Positions 36,546-45,875 of a DNA stretch of 64,000 nucleotides are shown here, piece by piece (position 1 is the first letter of the stretch; every line of letters begins with the position of its first letter). This stretch comes from Fusobacterium gastrosuis (lineage in GTDB: Bacteria > Fusobacteriota > Fusobacteriia > Fusobacteriales > Fusobacteriaceae). The notes under the pieces were generated by a model. It did no database searches and was not told where the DNA came from. It was given only the letters and a program-made list of their open reading frames with translations. The stretch is from assembly GCF_900095285.1 (NCBI RefSeq), contig NZ_LT607734.1, forward strand, positions 1,612,001-1,676,000, in the 5' to 3' direction. Made by a program: the position numbers and the translations under genes.

Positions 36546-37396
36546 AAGCTCTCCTTCCTAATACTTCTTTCATAACCACTAAGTAAATCTATATTACTTA
36601 TATCCAACATGTGCTTCAAATACTCTTTAGGCATTCCATTTTTTAACATAATTACACAAAATGTATGTCTTATCGTATATGGACTAACTTCTTTCTTTAT
36701 ATCTGCTTTTTCTGAGTATTTACTTATTATTCTTCTAATAGATCTATCAGTCATTCTTTGATTTGAATTATTTACAAAAAGTATATCTTCATTGTTTTTA
36801 TCTTTGAATTTTTCTTTTTTTATACTTACATATTCATTGAAAACTTTTTTACATCGTTCACTGAAAAATAGGTATTTTTTTTTCTTTCCTTTAAAAAACT
36901 GAATTTCCCTTTCCTCAATTAAAAAATTTTTTTCTCCTAAACTTAAAAGCTCTGCTACTGTAATTCCAGAAGAATACATAAGCTCAAATATAAACTTGTC
37001 TCTTATAGAATTAAAGTTATTTCCATCGATTTCCATCCGTATTTTTTCGATTTCATCTTCGGTTAAATACTCTATTTCTTTCAATTCTGGTTTTAAATTC
37101 TCTAACAGTATACTGATATTTTCATCAATAAAATTTATTTCTTTCAAATATTTATATAACTTTTTTATCGAAGAAAGCTTTCTATTGAAACTTGCTATTG
37201 AAAAGTTCGCATTTTTCAAAAAATTATAATATTCTCTTAAAAGTAAATAGTCTATTTTTTTTATATCATCTATTTCTTTTTCAGCAAAATAATTAATAAA
37301 TTGCTCTAAATCATTTTTTAAAGATATTATAGTATTATACTTTTTATTTTCTTTAAATTCGAGATAATAAATAAAATCTTTCAATATTTTTCTCAT
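36542..37396 (-). CDS. XerC-like tyrosine recombinase with missing catalytic residues
   Basis: The 284-residue protein has both XerC/D domains: the SAM-like core-binding domain (1-100) and the catalytic fold (105-284). An ungapped comparison with XerD shows key changes. The first Arg (GLRVSEL) is Thr146 in GITVAEL, the His of HxLRH is Tyr240 in PYTIRH, and the His of LLGHS is Ile266. The Lys of the beta-hairpin (FKGKKKK), Arg243 and the Tyr nucleophile (Y275 in GYER) remain. The tail after Tyr is short. The locus (dprA-topA-trmFO-xerC) matches the standard place of xerC/codV in Firmicutes, so this appears to be the native gene, probably unable to cut DNA normally. Confidence 0.8.
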   Translation of the reverse strand: MRKILKDFIYYLEFKENKKYNTIISLKNDLEQFINYFAEKEIDDIKKIDYLLLREYYNFLKNANFSIASFNRKLSSIKKLYKYLKEINFIDENISILLENLKPELKEIEYLTEDEIEKIRMEIDGNNFNSIRDKFIFELMYSSGITVAELLSLGEKNFLIEEREIQFFKGKKKKYLFFSERCKKVFNEYVSIKKEKFKDKNNEDILFVNNSNQRMTDRSIRRIISKYSEKADIKKEVSPYTIRHTFCVIMLKNGMPKEYLKHMLDISNIDLLSGYERSIRKESL

Positions 37397-37439
37397 AAAA
37401 TATTCATCCTTATAATATTTTCTAGACTAATTCTTTTAT

Positions 37440-37468
37440 ATTATATAATAGCAGTATTTATAATGCAA
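37440..37468 (-). promoter_or_regulatory. Promoter of xerC-like/yqeH operon
   Basis: TTGCAT (37468-37463), 17 bases, TATAAT (37445-37440) on the minus strand, about 45 bases before the start codon. Confidence 0.6.
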
Positions 37469-37482
37469 TTTTTATTTTTTAT

Positions 37483-37508
37483 AAAAAACCGTCAACATTT
37501 ATGTTGAC
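37483..37508 (-). terminator. Second terminator after trmFO (18-base palindrome)
   Basis: GTCAACAT-TT-ATGTTGAC is a perfect palindrome with an eight-pair stem; on the minus strand it is followed by GGTTTTTTAT. It sits upstream of the xerC-like promoter and downstream of another terminator. Confidence 0.6.
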
Positions 37509-37548
37509 TTAAAAAATCCATAAAAATTTTTATATTTCATTATACAAT

Positions 37549-37575
37549 AAAAAAGAACCAACAATAGTTGGCTCT
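37549..37575 (-). terminator. Terminator of trmFO
   Basis: AGAGCCAAC / GTTGGTTCT (nine pairs, one G-T; loop TATT) is followed by TTTTTT on the minus strand, 12 bases after the trmFO stop. Confidence 0.8.
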
Positions 37576-37586
37576 CAAACTGTATA

Positions 37587-38903
37587 TTATATAGAATTTG
37601 TATCTAAGTAGTTTTTCAAATAAGCTAAAGCTTGATTAGAAATTCTTCTATATTTTTCTTTTTTATCTTTTATTTTAATTTCATCTAAACTTCTAATTAT
37701 TCCGAAATTTGGTCCCATAGGCTGAAATTTTTTCTTTTCCTCCGTTATATAATTTACAATAGAGCCTATTGCACAAATATCTTCCAGAATAAAAGCCTTT
37801 TTCTCATTTAATTTATTGGCTATATTTATTGCACTATATAATCCTGTTGCAATGGCACAAACATAACCTTCTCCACCTGTTATTTGCCCTGCAAAATAAA
37901 TATTTTCGTTTGATTTTAACTTTAAAGTTTTATCTAGAAGCCTAGTTGAATTTATAAAAGTATTTCTATGCATCACTCCATATCTAATAAAATCTGCATT
38001 TTCTAAACCTGGTATCATTGAAAAAACTCTTTTTTGCTCTCCAAATTTTAAATTAGTTTGAAATCCTACTATATTATATAATTTCCCTTCTTTATCATCC
38101 TGCCTTAATTGAACTACTGCATAATCCATTTTTTCAGTTCTTGGATTTATTAATCCCTTAGGTTTTAAAGGGCCAAAAGTCATTGTTTTTTCTCCACTCA
38201 TTGCAATTTTTTCAATAGGCATACAAGCATCAAATAACTTTTCTTTTTCAAATTTTTTCAGTTCTGCTCTTTCAGCTTTAATCAGTTCATTATAAAATTT
38301 ATAATATTCTTCTTTATTCATAGGGCAATTTATATATTCACCCTCACCCTTATCATATCTCGATTGAAAATATGCAATATCCATATTTATGCTTTCAAAA
38401 GTAATTATTGGAGCTGCTGCATCATAGAAATATAAGCTTTCTTCCCCTGTCAATTCTAAAATTTTGTCAAATAATTTATCTGATGTCAATGGTCCACTTG
38501 CAATAAGAACTATTTTATCACTTGGAATCTCAGTTAATTCTTCATCAATTATCTCAATATTTTTCATACTTTTTAAAGTCTGAGTTATTTCTTCTGAAAA
38601 TAAATCCCTGTCTACCGCCAAAGCTTGTCCTGCAGGAACCTTATGTTTATCTGCCAATTTTATTAAAAAAGAATCCAACATTCTTAATTCTTCTTTCATA
38701 AGTCCAGAGGCATTTTCCAAATTATTACTCCCCAAGGAATTGCTACAAACTAATTCTGCAAAATATTCTTTAGAATGGGCTTCTGTCTTTTTTATTTTTT
38801 TCATTTCGTAAAGTTTTACTTTTATTCCTCTTTTTGCTAATTGATAAGCAGCTTCAGAACCTGCAAGTCCTGCTCCTATAATTATAACTTCATTACTATT
38901 CAT
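37587..38903 (-). CDS. trmFO: Folate/FAD-dependent tRNA (uracil-5-)-methyltransferase TrmFO
   Basis: TrmFO makes ribothymidine at position 54 of tRNA using methylene-tetrahydrofolate and FADH2. The 438-residue protein starts with the FAD motif VIIIGAGLAGSEAAYQLA, then KTEAHSKEYFAELVCSNS with the conserved Cys, and ends with FAGQITGGEGYVCAIATG, followed by the MGPNFG segment. It lies between topA and the xerC-like gene, the order known from Firmicutes (topA-trmFO-codV). Confidence 0.95.
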   Translation of the reverse strand: MNSNEVIIIGAGLAGSEAAYQLAKRGIKVKLYEMKKIKKTEAHSKEYFAELVCSNSLGSNNLENASGLMKEELRMLDSFLIKLADKHKVPAGQALAVDRDLFSEEITQTLKSMKNIEIIDEELTEIPSDKIVLIASGPLTSDKLFDKILELTGEESLYFYDAAAPIITFESINMDIAYFQSRYDKGEGEYINCPMNKEEYYKFYNELIKAERAELKKFEKEKLFDACMPIEKIAMSGEKTMTFGPLKPKGLINPRTEKMDYAVVQLRQDDKEGKLYNIVGFQTNLKFGEQKRVFSMIPGLENADFIRYGVMHRNTFINSTRLLDKTLKLKSNENIYFAGQITGGEGYVCAIATGLYSAINIANKLNEKKAFILEDICAIGSIVNYITEEKKKFQPMGPNFGIIRSLDEIKIKDKKEKYRRISNQALAYLKNYLDTNSI

Positions 38904-38917
38904 ACATCCTTCTTTCT

Positions 38918-38957
38918 AAAAAAGGGGACTGATATATTAAATTTATGACAGTCCCTT
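38918..38957 (-). terminator. Terminator or attenuator between topA and trmFO
   Basis: On the minus strand AAGGGACTG pairs with CAGTCCCCTT over a 17-base loop, followed by TTTTTT, just before the trmFO ribosome site. It may end topA messages and limit read-through. Confidence 0.6.
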
Positions 38958-38967
38958 CTTTCTTATT

Positions 38968-41211
38968 TTATTTTATTTTTTTTATATTTTTACAAGTTGG
39001 GTATCCTGTACATGCCAAAAATTTACCCCATCTTCCATTTCCAATTTTAAACGGCTTTCCACATTTTTCACACTTACCTGCCTGTTTTAAAATTCTTTCT
39101 TCTTCTCTTTGAATTTCTTCAAAACTTTCTTTAATCAAAAGTATCCCATCTTCTTCTTTAAAAATTTTCTTTTCAATTTTATCTTTTATTTCTTTAGGAA
39201 TAGTTTTTCTTATTTCGTCCTCTTTATAATTTTCACTTTCTAAATATGCTCCGAATCTCCCATATTTTAAAAGCATAGGATACCCTGTTTCAGATATTAA
39301 ATCAGTTCTTTGACCTTCTTTTTTCTTATTAAGTAAGTCCAATTGCTCTTTCACAAAAATTTTACCATTTTTTATATCTTCCATAGGAATATTTATTCCC
39401 TTCAAAGAAATATTTTCTTTACTTTCAGAATCAGGAGATGCTAAGTATTTTCCAAATCTCCCAATCTTCATTATTAAATAATATTTACCATCTTTTGACT
39501 TTACATCTGATTCTACTATTTTTTCAAGTTCTTCATTCAATGCAATTTTACATTTTTCCTCATATTCCTGTAACTCTTTATAAAATTCTTTCAAAAGATC
39601 TATCCAGTTTTTTTCTCCACCATCAACTTCATCAAGTTCATCTTCCATTTGAGCTGTAAATTTTATATTCATAATATTTGGGAAATATTTATCTAACTTA
39701 GATTTAACTTCATATCCTACATCAGTAGGAACAAAACTCTTATTTTTTAATTCCACATATTCCCTCTTTTTAAGAGTTTCAATTATGCTTGCATATGTAG
39801 ATGGTCTTCCTATACCTTCAGTTTCAAGAGTTTTGACAAGCGAAGATTCTGTTAATCTTGAAGGTGGCTTAGTATAATCTTCTTTTATATCAAGCTTAGT
39901 TAAAGTAAATATATCTCCCTCTTTAATATCAGGAAAATCACCAATAGGTAATTCTTCATCTTCTTTAAAAATTTTATAGTATCCATCAAAAATTATTTTA
40001 TTTATACTTCCTCTAAATTCAATATTTTCTCTTTCTAAAATATACTCAAATTGTTCGTATTTCATTGCGGCAAGTTGTGATATTAAAAATCTTTGCCAAA
40101 TTAAATTATATAATTTAAACTGATCTTTATCTAAATACTGCATTATTTCTTCCGGAGTAAAATCAATATTAGTAGGTCTTATCCCCTCATGTGCATCCTG
40201 AATTTTCTTATTATCTTTTTTCGTTTTAACAGAGGTACCTAAATATTCTTTGCCAAAATTTTTAATTATATAGTCTTTAGCCATATTTTTAGCCTCATCT
40301 GAAATTCTTGTAGAGTCCGTTCTCATATATGTTATAAGACCTCTGTGCTCTCCTCTTATTTCTACACCCTCATAAAGCTTTTGCGCAACCATCATAGTCT
40401 TACTTGCTGAAAAGCCTAAATAAGATGATGCCAATTGTTGTAATGTACTTGTTTTCAACGGTAAAGGCGGGTTTTTTGTCTTAGCAGAAACTTTAGACGA
40501 CATAACTCTATATTCTTTTTTATGTGTTTTTTCAATTTTTTTTAGTATTTTTTCATCTTTTAGTTTATCAATTTTTTCATTTTCAACTTTATAAAGGTTT
40601 AAATTGAATTCTTCTTCAAATATTCCTTTTATATCCCAATATTTTTCTGGAATAAATGCTTTAATTTTATCCTCTAATTCACATATAATTTTTAAAGCAA
40701 CTGATTGAACTCTTCCAGCACTTGTATTCGGAGAAATCATTTTCCATAAAAAAGGGCTTATTTCATACCCAACTAATCTATCTAAAATTCTTCTAGCTTG
40801 CTGAGAATTTACCTTGTTTATATCTATTTTCCTTGGATTTTTTACTGCTTCCTTTATAGCTTTTTCAGTTATCTCATTAAATTCAATTCTATTATTTTCA
40901 TCTTGATTTAATCTCAAAGCATTAGCTATATGCCAAGCTATTGATTCTCCTTCCCTATCAGGATCGGAAGCTAGAAATACTTTATCTGCTTTTCTTGCAG
41001 CATCTCTTAATTGTTTTACAATATCGCCTTTTCCTTTTATAGTATTATATGAAGGCTTAAAATTATCGTTTACATCTACACCGATTTTTGTTTTTGGTAA
41101 ATCTATGATATGACCATAAGAGGACAAAACTTTATAGGTTTTCCCTAAGATCTTTTCTATTGTTTTAGCCTTAGCTGGTGACTCAACTATAACTAACTTA
41201 TTCTTTGTCAA
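38968..41211 (-). CDS. topA: DNA topoisomerase I
   Basis: Type IA topoisomerase that relaxes negative supercoils. The 747-residue chain has the Toprim domain (KLVIVESPAKAKTIEKIL, ASDPDREGE), the active Tyr in LITYMRTDST, and one C-terminal zinc finger (CEKCGKPF, later CTGYPTCKN) rather than the three or more of E. coli. The start is taken as TTG at 41211, giving MTKNKLVIVESP, because GAGAGGTG sits seven bases before it; the GTG at 41220 lies within that ribosome site. It is 73 bases after dprA. Confidence 0.95.
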   Translation of the reverse strand: MTKNKLVIVESPAKAKTIEKILGKTYKVLSSYGHIIDLPKTKIGVDVNDNFKPSYNTIKGKGDIVKQLRDAARKADKVFLASDPDREGESIAWHIANALRLNQDENNRIEFNEITEKAIKEAVKNPRKIDINKVNSQQARRILDRLVGYEISPFLWKMISPNTSAGRVQSVALKIICELEDKIKAFIPEKYWDIKGIFEEEFNLNLYKVENEKIDKLKDEKILKKIEKTHKKEYRVMSSKVSAKTKNPPLPLKTSTLQQLASSYLGFSASKTMMVAQKLYEGVEIRGEHRGLITYMRTDSTRISDEAKNMAKDYIIKNFGKEYLGTSVKTKKDNKKIQDAHEGIRPTNIDFTPEEIMQYLDKDQFKLYNLIWQRFLISQLAAMKYEQFEYILERENIEFRGSINKIIFDGYYKIFKEDEELPIGDFPDIKEGDIFTLTKLDIKEDYTKPPSRLTESSLVKTLETEGIGRPSTYASIIETLKKREYVELKNKSFVPTDVGYEVKSKLDKYFPNIMNIKFTAQMEDELDEVDGGEKNWIDLLKEFYKELQEYEEKCKIALNEELEKIVESDVKSKDGKYYLIMKIGRFGKYLASPDSESKENISLKGINIPMEDIKNGKIFVKEQLDLLNKKKEGQRTDLISETGYPMLLKYGRFGAYLESENYKEDEIRKTIPKEIKDKIEKKIFKEEDGILLIKESFEEIQREEERILKQAGKCEKCGKPFKIGNGRWGKFLACTGYPTCKNIKKIK

Positions 41212-41284
41212 AAGTAACACCTCTCAAATAAAAAATTTTACAGAATTGATTATAGCAGATGAAGTTTATATATGCTATATTTTT

Positions 41285-42145
41285 TTAATTTATTTTTATA
41301 TATTTCCCACCAGCTAAACTTTTTATATGCCCTTTTATTTCCAATTCCATTATTTCATATAGTAATTCACTTGTACTCATATTTAATTCTTGTACAATTC
41401 TATCCAAAGTTTTTTCATAAACTAGACAATTCAAAATCTTACTTTGTATTTCAGTAAAATTTTTATCTTCTTTTAAAATACTTTTATTCATTAACCAATT
41501 ATAATCTTTTAAAATTTCTTCAACAGAATTTAAAAGTTTCGCCTTACTATCCCTTATTAGATTATTACAGCCTCTTGAAAGATCTGAAAATATTTCTCCA
41601 GGAACAGCATAAACATCCCGTCCTTCGTCAAGAGCAATATTGGCAGTCACTAAGCTACCACCTTTTTCTTTGCTCTCTATTACTATAACTCCTTCTGATA
41701 AACCTGCTATTATCCTATTTCTTTGCGGAAAGTTGGCTCTAAAAGGCTTTGTACCATATTCATATTCACTCAATATAAGACCATTCTCTTCTATTTTTTT
41801 CCAAAGATTGACATTACTAGATGGGTAAACAATATCTAAACCAGAAGCTACCACAGCTATTGTTTTACCATTATTTTCTATACATATTCTATGTGCTATG
41901 CTATCAATTCCCCTAGCAAATCCACTTACTATAACTATATCTTCTGCAATCAAATCCTTTACAATTTTTTCACAACACAGTGCACCATAAGAACTATTAT
42001 TTCTTGTCCCTACAATAGCAATTTTCTTTTTTTCTTTTAATAATTTCAAATTTCCTTTATAATAAATTTTCTTAGGTGGATTATAAATATTTTTTAAAAT
42101 TTCTGGATAAATATCATCATCAATAGTAAAAAAATTATCTCTCAT
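41285..42145 (-). CDS. dprA: DNA-processing protein DprA (Smf)
   Basis: DprA loads RecA on incoming single-stranded DNA during natural transformation. The 286-residue protein has the Rossmann-like core with IAIVGTRNNSSYG, IVSGFARGIDSIAH, the conserved TKPFRANFPQRNRIIAGLS, and GGSLVTANIALDEGR. A small winged-helix domain follows (about 220-286). The N-terminal SAM domain is short or missing. It is next to topA, as in many bacteria. Confidence 0.95.
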   Translation of the reverse strand: MRDNFFTIDDDIYPEILKNIYNPPKKIYYKGNLKLLKEKKKIAIVGTRNNSSYGALCCEKIVKDLIAEDIVIVSGFARGIDSIAHRICIENNGKTIAVVASGLDIVYPSSNVNLWKKIEENGLILSEYEYGTKPFRANFPQRNRIIAGLSEGVIVIESKEKGGSLVTANIALDEGRDVYAVPGEIFSDLSRGCNNLIRDSKAKLLNSVEEILKDYNWLMNKSILKEDKNFTEIQSKILNCLVYEKTLDRIVQELNMSTSELLYEIMELEIKGHIKSLAGGKYIKIN

Positions 42146-42176
42146 AGAGCCTCCTATAAAAAATTATAAAATTATT

Positions 42177-42983
42177 TTAATTTCTCTCTCCACTCTTTGA
42201 AATCCCATTCATCAATGTTTTTAAAAGTATAGAATCAGGGTATTTTGAAAGGCCTGCTGCAACTATATCATAAGCTTCTTTTCCTTTATTTAATTTAAAG
42301 TAGATATCCCCTAAAGCTGCATATCCTTCAATTGAAGATGTCATTGAAAGATACTTTTTTAAATCATTTATAGCACTATCATAGTTATCTAAATTTCTAT
42401 TAGCTAAAGCTCGTCCTAAATAATTCTCAGCAAAAGATGAGTCCATTGAAATAGCCTCATTATATTTATGAACTGCTTCTGAATTTTTCCCCATAAATCT
42501 AAAAGTTGTAGCCGCTCCAAATATATTTTTTAAATCTTTGTTATCCATTAGAAATATTTTATTGGCATTAGCATAATTATTCATCATCATATATTGATTT
42601 GCCATAAAAAATATTCTGTCACTATCAAAATTTATACTTTCTAAATAACTTATCAATTCAGCATCATATTGAGCATTTAAACTTTTTAATGCACCTCTGT
42701 TTGCAGGAATTGCCATTTGAGCATCTAGCTGTCTAAGCGATGCAGGTCTATATTCATAAACTGCTTTCACTTCTGCATTCATTGTTTCTGCTTCTGAATT
42801 TTCTGATATTTGATTTTCCTGTGTTTCAACTTTATGTATTGTTTCTGCTGTTCCTGTATTCTCCACTTGTTCTGAAGTTATTATTGAATCAGCCTTAAAA
42901 ATACTTTCTACTTCCTTGATATCTTCATTTGCATAAATCAATACACTTACTATTAACAAAGAGCTAATCACTATTTTTCTCAT
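42177..42983 (-). CDS. Exported TPR protein
   Basis: The 268-residue protein has a signal peptide (MRKIVISSLLIVSVLIYA, cleavage likely after YAN), a low-complexity Glu/Thr-rich stretch (about 20-75) and at least three TPR units from about 120 onward (for example NYLGRALANRNLDNYDSAIN). It is probably periplasmic and may help protein-protein contacts. It overlaps the end of xseA by 20 bases, with an AAGGAG ribosome site inside xseA. Function unknown. Confidence 0.75.
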   Translation of the reverse strand: MRKIVISSLLIVSVLIYANEDIKEVESIFKADSIITSEQVENTGTAETIHKVETQENQISENSEAETMNAEVKAVYEYRPASLRQLDAQMAIPANRGALKSLNAQYDAELISYLESINFDSDRIFFMANQYMMMNNYANANKIFLMDNKDLKNIFGAATTFRFMGKNSEAVHKYNEAISMDSSFAENYLGRALANRNLDNYDSAINDLKKYLSMTSSIEGYAALGDIYFKLNKGKEAYDIVAAGLSKYPDSILLKTLMNGISKSGERN

Positions 42984-44178
42984 AAATTTTCTCCTTAACT
43001 ATACTTATTATTTTACCACCATTTAAGATAGTTACCATTCTATCTTCAAGTTCAATGCTATCTATACTCTCTATTTTTTTATTTTCTATAAGAGATACTG
43101 TGTATCCTCTCTTTAAAGTATTAATAGGGTTTAAAACTAAAACTTTATCTATTTTACTTTCCAAATTTATTTTTTTATTTTCTACTAAATTATTTATTAC
43201 TTTTTTTATTTTTTCTTCTTTTTCTATAATTTTTTCCCTATTATCATTAAAAATGTTTAAAAACTTTTTTATATAATAATTCTCTGTTCTTAAAAGCAAC
43301 TTACTTTGCATTTCATTTAAAGAAGATTTTAAAAGCTTAACTATATACCTTTCTTTATTTTCAAGTTCATCTATAAGACTTATATTATCTGGAATTGCCA
43401 TTTCAATAGCCTGAGTTGGTGTAGCTGCTCTGGCATCAGCTGTTAAGTCTGTCAATAAAAAATCTATTTCATGACCTACTGCAGAAATTATTGGTTTTTG
43501 GGAATTAAAAAATGCCATAGCAACCTCTTCTTCATTGAAAGCCCATAAATCTTCTATACTTCCTCCGCCACGACCTGCTATTATAAGTTCTATTTCTTCT
43601 ATTTTATTCAAAGTTTCAATTCCTTTTATAATTTCTTCTTTTGCCCCTTCACCTTGTACCTTTGCTGGGTATATATATATATTTATAGCTTTGCATCTTT
43701 TTCTTGTCGTTTTTATAATATCTTGTAAGGCTGCTCCTGTCAAAGCCGTTACGACCCCAATATTTTTAGGAAAAATCGGCAATTTCTTTTTATACTCTTC
43801 ATTAAAATAACCAGCACTTGCCATTTTTTCCTTTATTTTTTCTAATTTAGCAAATAAATCTCCGAGTGTATTTCTTTTTTCTATAAATCTTGCAAGCACT
43901 TGAAATTCACCTCTTGCCTCATAGAAACCTACATCTCCAAATAATTTTATTAAATCCCCTTCTTTTAAATCCTCAGGAATTTTTTTTAACTTATAATTAA
44001 AAGCTGCACACTTTATTTGTGCTCTTGTATCTTTTATTGAAAAATATAAATGCCCGCTCTTATAGTAAGTTATATTTGAAATTTCACCTTCAATAAAAAA
44101 TTCTTGAAAATCATCTATATCATCTATATAACTTTTAACCATTTGGTTAAATTCACTTACTGAATATATTTTTTCCAT
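42964..44178 (-). CDS. xseA: Exodeoxyribonuclease VII large subunit
   Basis: XseA with several XseB subunits degrades single-stranded DNA. The 404-residue protein has an N-terminal OB fold (about 1-100, FFIEGEISNITYYKSGHLYFSIKD in two conserved parts), the catalytic domain with NIGVVTALTGAALQDI, GRGGGSIEDLWAFN and ISAVGHEIDFLLTDLTAD-type motif, and a C-terminal coiled coil. The small subunit gene xseB is not next to it. Confidence 0.95.
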   Translation of the reverse strand: MEKIYSVSEFNQMVKSYIDDIDDFQEFFIEGEISNITYYKSGHLYFSIKDTRAQIKCAAFNYKLKKIPEDLKEGDLIKLFGDVGFYEARGEFQVLARFIEKRNTLGDLFAKLEKIKEKMASAGYFNEEYKKKLPIFPKNIGVVTALTGAALQDIIKTTRKRCKAINIYIYPAKVQGEGAKEEIIKGIETLNKIEEIELIIAGRGGGSIEDLWAFNEEEVAMAFFNSQKPIISAVGHEIDFLLTDLTADARAATPTQAIEMAIPDNISLIDELENKERYIVKLLKSSLNEMQSKLLLRTENYYIKKFLNIFNDNREKIIEKEEKIKKVINNLVENKKINLESKIDKVLVLNPINTLKRGYTVSLIENKKIESIDSIELEDRMVTILNGGKIISIVKEKIYEKNSD

Positions 44179-44281
44179 TTATTAGTTACTCCGTATAAAA
44201 ATAAATTTTTCTATTTTATATTAACTTATTAATTAAAATAAGTCCATAAAAATATTTAAACTGTATTATTTTCTATTTTAG

Positions 44282-44290
44282 TGCTATAAT
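44282..44290 (+). promoter_or_regulatory. Extended -10 promoter of the BI-1 family gene
   Basis: TGcTATAAT lies 40 bases before the start codon; the -35 is weak. Confidence 0.5.
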
Positions 44291-44330
44291 AAATAAAAAA
44301 AATTAAGATATTAAGATAAGGAGGTACTTT

Positions 44331-45011
44331 ATGTACAACAATATGGATATTGATTTAAGAAATACAAATAGTTTTTTAAGAAAAGTTTTTGTATACATGG
44401 CGTTAGGAATTTTAATTTCATTTGTAGTTGCTTTTTATACTTATTCAAGTGATGCTATGTTATTTTTTGTTTACAAGTATTTTACTTTTCTAACTATTGC
44501 CGAATTGGGAATGGTTCTATCATTGAGTTTTGCTATTAATAAAATCTCTTCCTTTACAGCAAAAATTTTATTTTTTGCTTATTCAGCTTTGACTGGCTTA
44601 ACTCTTTCCGGCATAGGACTTATGTTTGATCCCAATGCTATACTTTATGCATTTGTAATAACTTTTGTAATTTTTGTTGTAATGGCTATTTTTGGTTATA
44701 CAACACAGGAAGATTTATCTTCTTATAGAAGATTTTTTACAATAGGGGTAATTTCTCTTATAATTATAGGATTTATTAATATTTTTATAGGAGTTGGACC
44801 GCTTTATTGGATAGGAACTATTTTAGGTGTTGTTATTTTTACTGGTCTTATAGCATTTGATGTAAATAGAATAAAACATCTTACTTATGAGATGGCAGAA
44901 GAAAATGGTGAAGCCATAGAGAAACTTTCCGTTATAGGTGCTTTAACACTGTACTTAGATTTTGTTAATTTATTTTTATATATACTTAGAATTTTTGGCA
45001 GAAAAAAATAA
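44331..45011 (+). CDS. Bax inhibitor-1 family membrane protein
   Basis: The 226-residue protein has seven hydrophobic segments and the family pattern: LRKVFVYMALGILISFVVAF near 17-36, LTGLTLSGIG in the middle, and a C-terminal end with LYLDFVNLFLYILRIFG. The bacterial relatives (YccA/YbhL/YetJ) include a pH-dependent calcium channel; the function here is not known. The ribosome site is AAGGAGG. A beta-barrel gene follows 11 bases later. Confidence 0.9.
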   Translation: MYNNMDIDLRNTNSFLRKVFVYMALGILISFVVAFYTYSSDAMLFFVYKYFTFLTIAELGMVLSLSFAINKISSFTAKILFFAYSALTGLTLSGIGLMFDPNAILYAFVITFVIFVVMAIFGYTTQEDLSSYRRFFTIGVISLIIIGFINIFIGVGPLYWIGTILGVVIFTGLIAFDVNRIKHLTYEMAEENGEAIEKLSVIGALTLYLDFVNLFLYILRIFGRKK

Positions 45012-45022
45012 GAGGGGTTTTT

Positions 45023-45817
45023 ATGAAAAAATTATTATGTACTTTATCAGTTTTATTATCGTTTAATGTATTAGCTGATACCGGAAGAGCAGATATCGCA
45101 ACAAATAGAGGATTAGAACTTATGCGAGAAGCTAACTTCAATCAAATCACTGAACTTAGTAAAGAAAGTGGAAGTTTACAAAGTATTGAATATTTTGTTG
45201 GAAATAATAAAGAAGTTAAATCTAGAGGTTTTTTATTAGGTACAGTGAGTAATTTTGTGGATGCCCCAAATATTCATGCAGGACTTACTGTTTCTTATCA
45301 AAAATATAAATTTAAAGATAGTGATACTAAAGATAGAGAGTATTCTCTTGATACTTTTTTATCATATAGAAAAGATAACTACTTGTTTATTGGTGGTTTA
45401 GGTTATACACAATCCAAAAAAGTAAATAAAAGAGCTTATAGTGGAAACTTTGAAGTTGGTAAATTTTCATCAAATCAAACATTAAATTTATTTGATAAAG
45501 GTAGATTTTACTATTATGCTGGGATAGACTCAAATAAATGGAAACATAAAAACATGGAAAATATCAGGTTTAATAACTTTCGTTTAGGTGTGTCTAGTTA
45601 TCATTTTATAGATAGGTTTAGATTTGTTGGAAATCTAGAATTCAATGCTGATGATAAAAAATATGACATCAATAGAGAGAAGTTTAATCTTGCTTATTCA
45701 CTTGCAGTAGGTTACAATATTTATGATGATTTATTAATTGAATTAAAATACAAAGGGACAAAAAATAAAAATTTTTATGACAGTTTAATATCTTTAGGAT
45801 TTACACATACTTTTTAA
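45023..45817 (+). CDS. Outer-membrane beta-barrel protein
   Basis: The 264-residue protein has a signal peptide (about 1-18, ending VLAD) and then alternating polar/hydrophobic strands rich in Tyr, Phe and Gly from about residue 70. The chain ends SLGFTHTF, with the C-terminal Phe that marks outer-membrane barrels for the BAM machinery. The size suggests about 10-12 strands. It resembles an autotransporter beta domain without a passenger. It is co-transcribed with the BI-1 gene. Confidence 0.75.
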   Translation: MKKLLCTLSVLLSFNVLADTGRADIATNRGLELMREANFNQITELSKESGSLQSIEYFVGNNKEVKSRGFLLGTVSNFVDAPNIHAGLTVSYQKYKFKDSDTKDREYSLDTFLSYRKDNYLFIGGLGYTQSKKVNKRAYSGNFEVGKFSSNQTLNLFDKGRFYYYAGIDSNKWKHKNMENIRFNNFRLGVSSYHFIDRFRFVGNLEFNADDKKYDINREKFNLAYSLAVGYNIYDDLLIELKYKGTKNKNFYDSLISLGFTHTF

Positions 45818-45818
45818 A

Positions 45819-45846
45819 AAAACTGCACTCAAAAGAGTGCAGTTTT
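45819..45846. terminator. Bidirectional terminator
   Basis: AAAACTGCACTC / GAGTGCAGTTTT, a perfect 12-pair stem with loop AAAA, lies between two convergent genes and has A/T tails on both sides. Confidence 0.85.
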
Positions 45847-45875
45847 AATTTTTATACTTTTTTATTATTCTATAT

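Noticed and set aside
36542-37396. Phage or mobile-element integrase
   Set aside because: No attachment sites, phage genes or composition change; the dprA-topA-trmFO-xerC order marks it as the housekeeping locus.
37491-37508. Operator palindrome for a regulator
   Set aside because: It is a perfect palindrome, but on the minus strand a T-run follows two bases later, so a second terminator after trmFO is the simpler reading.
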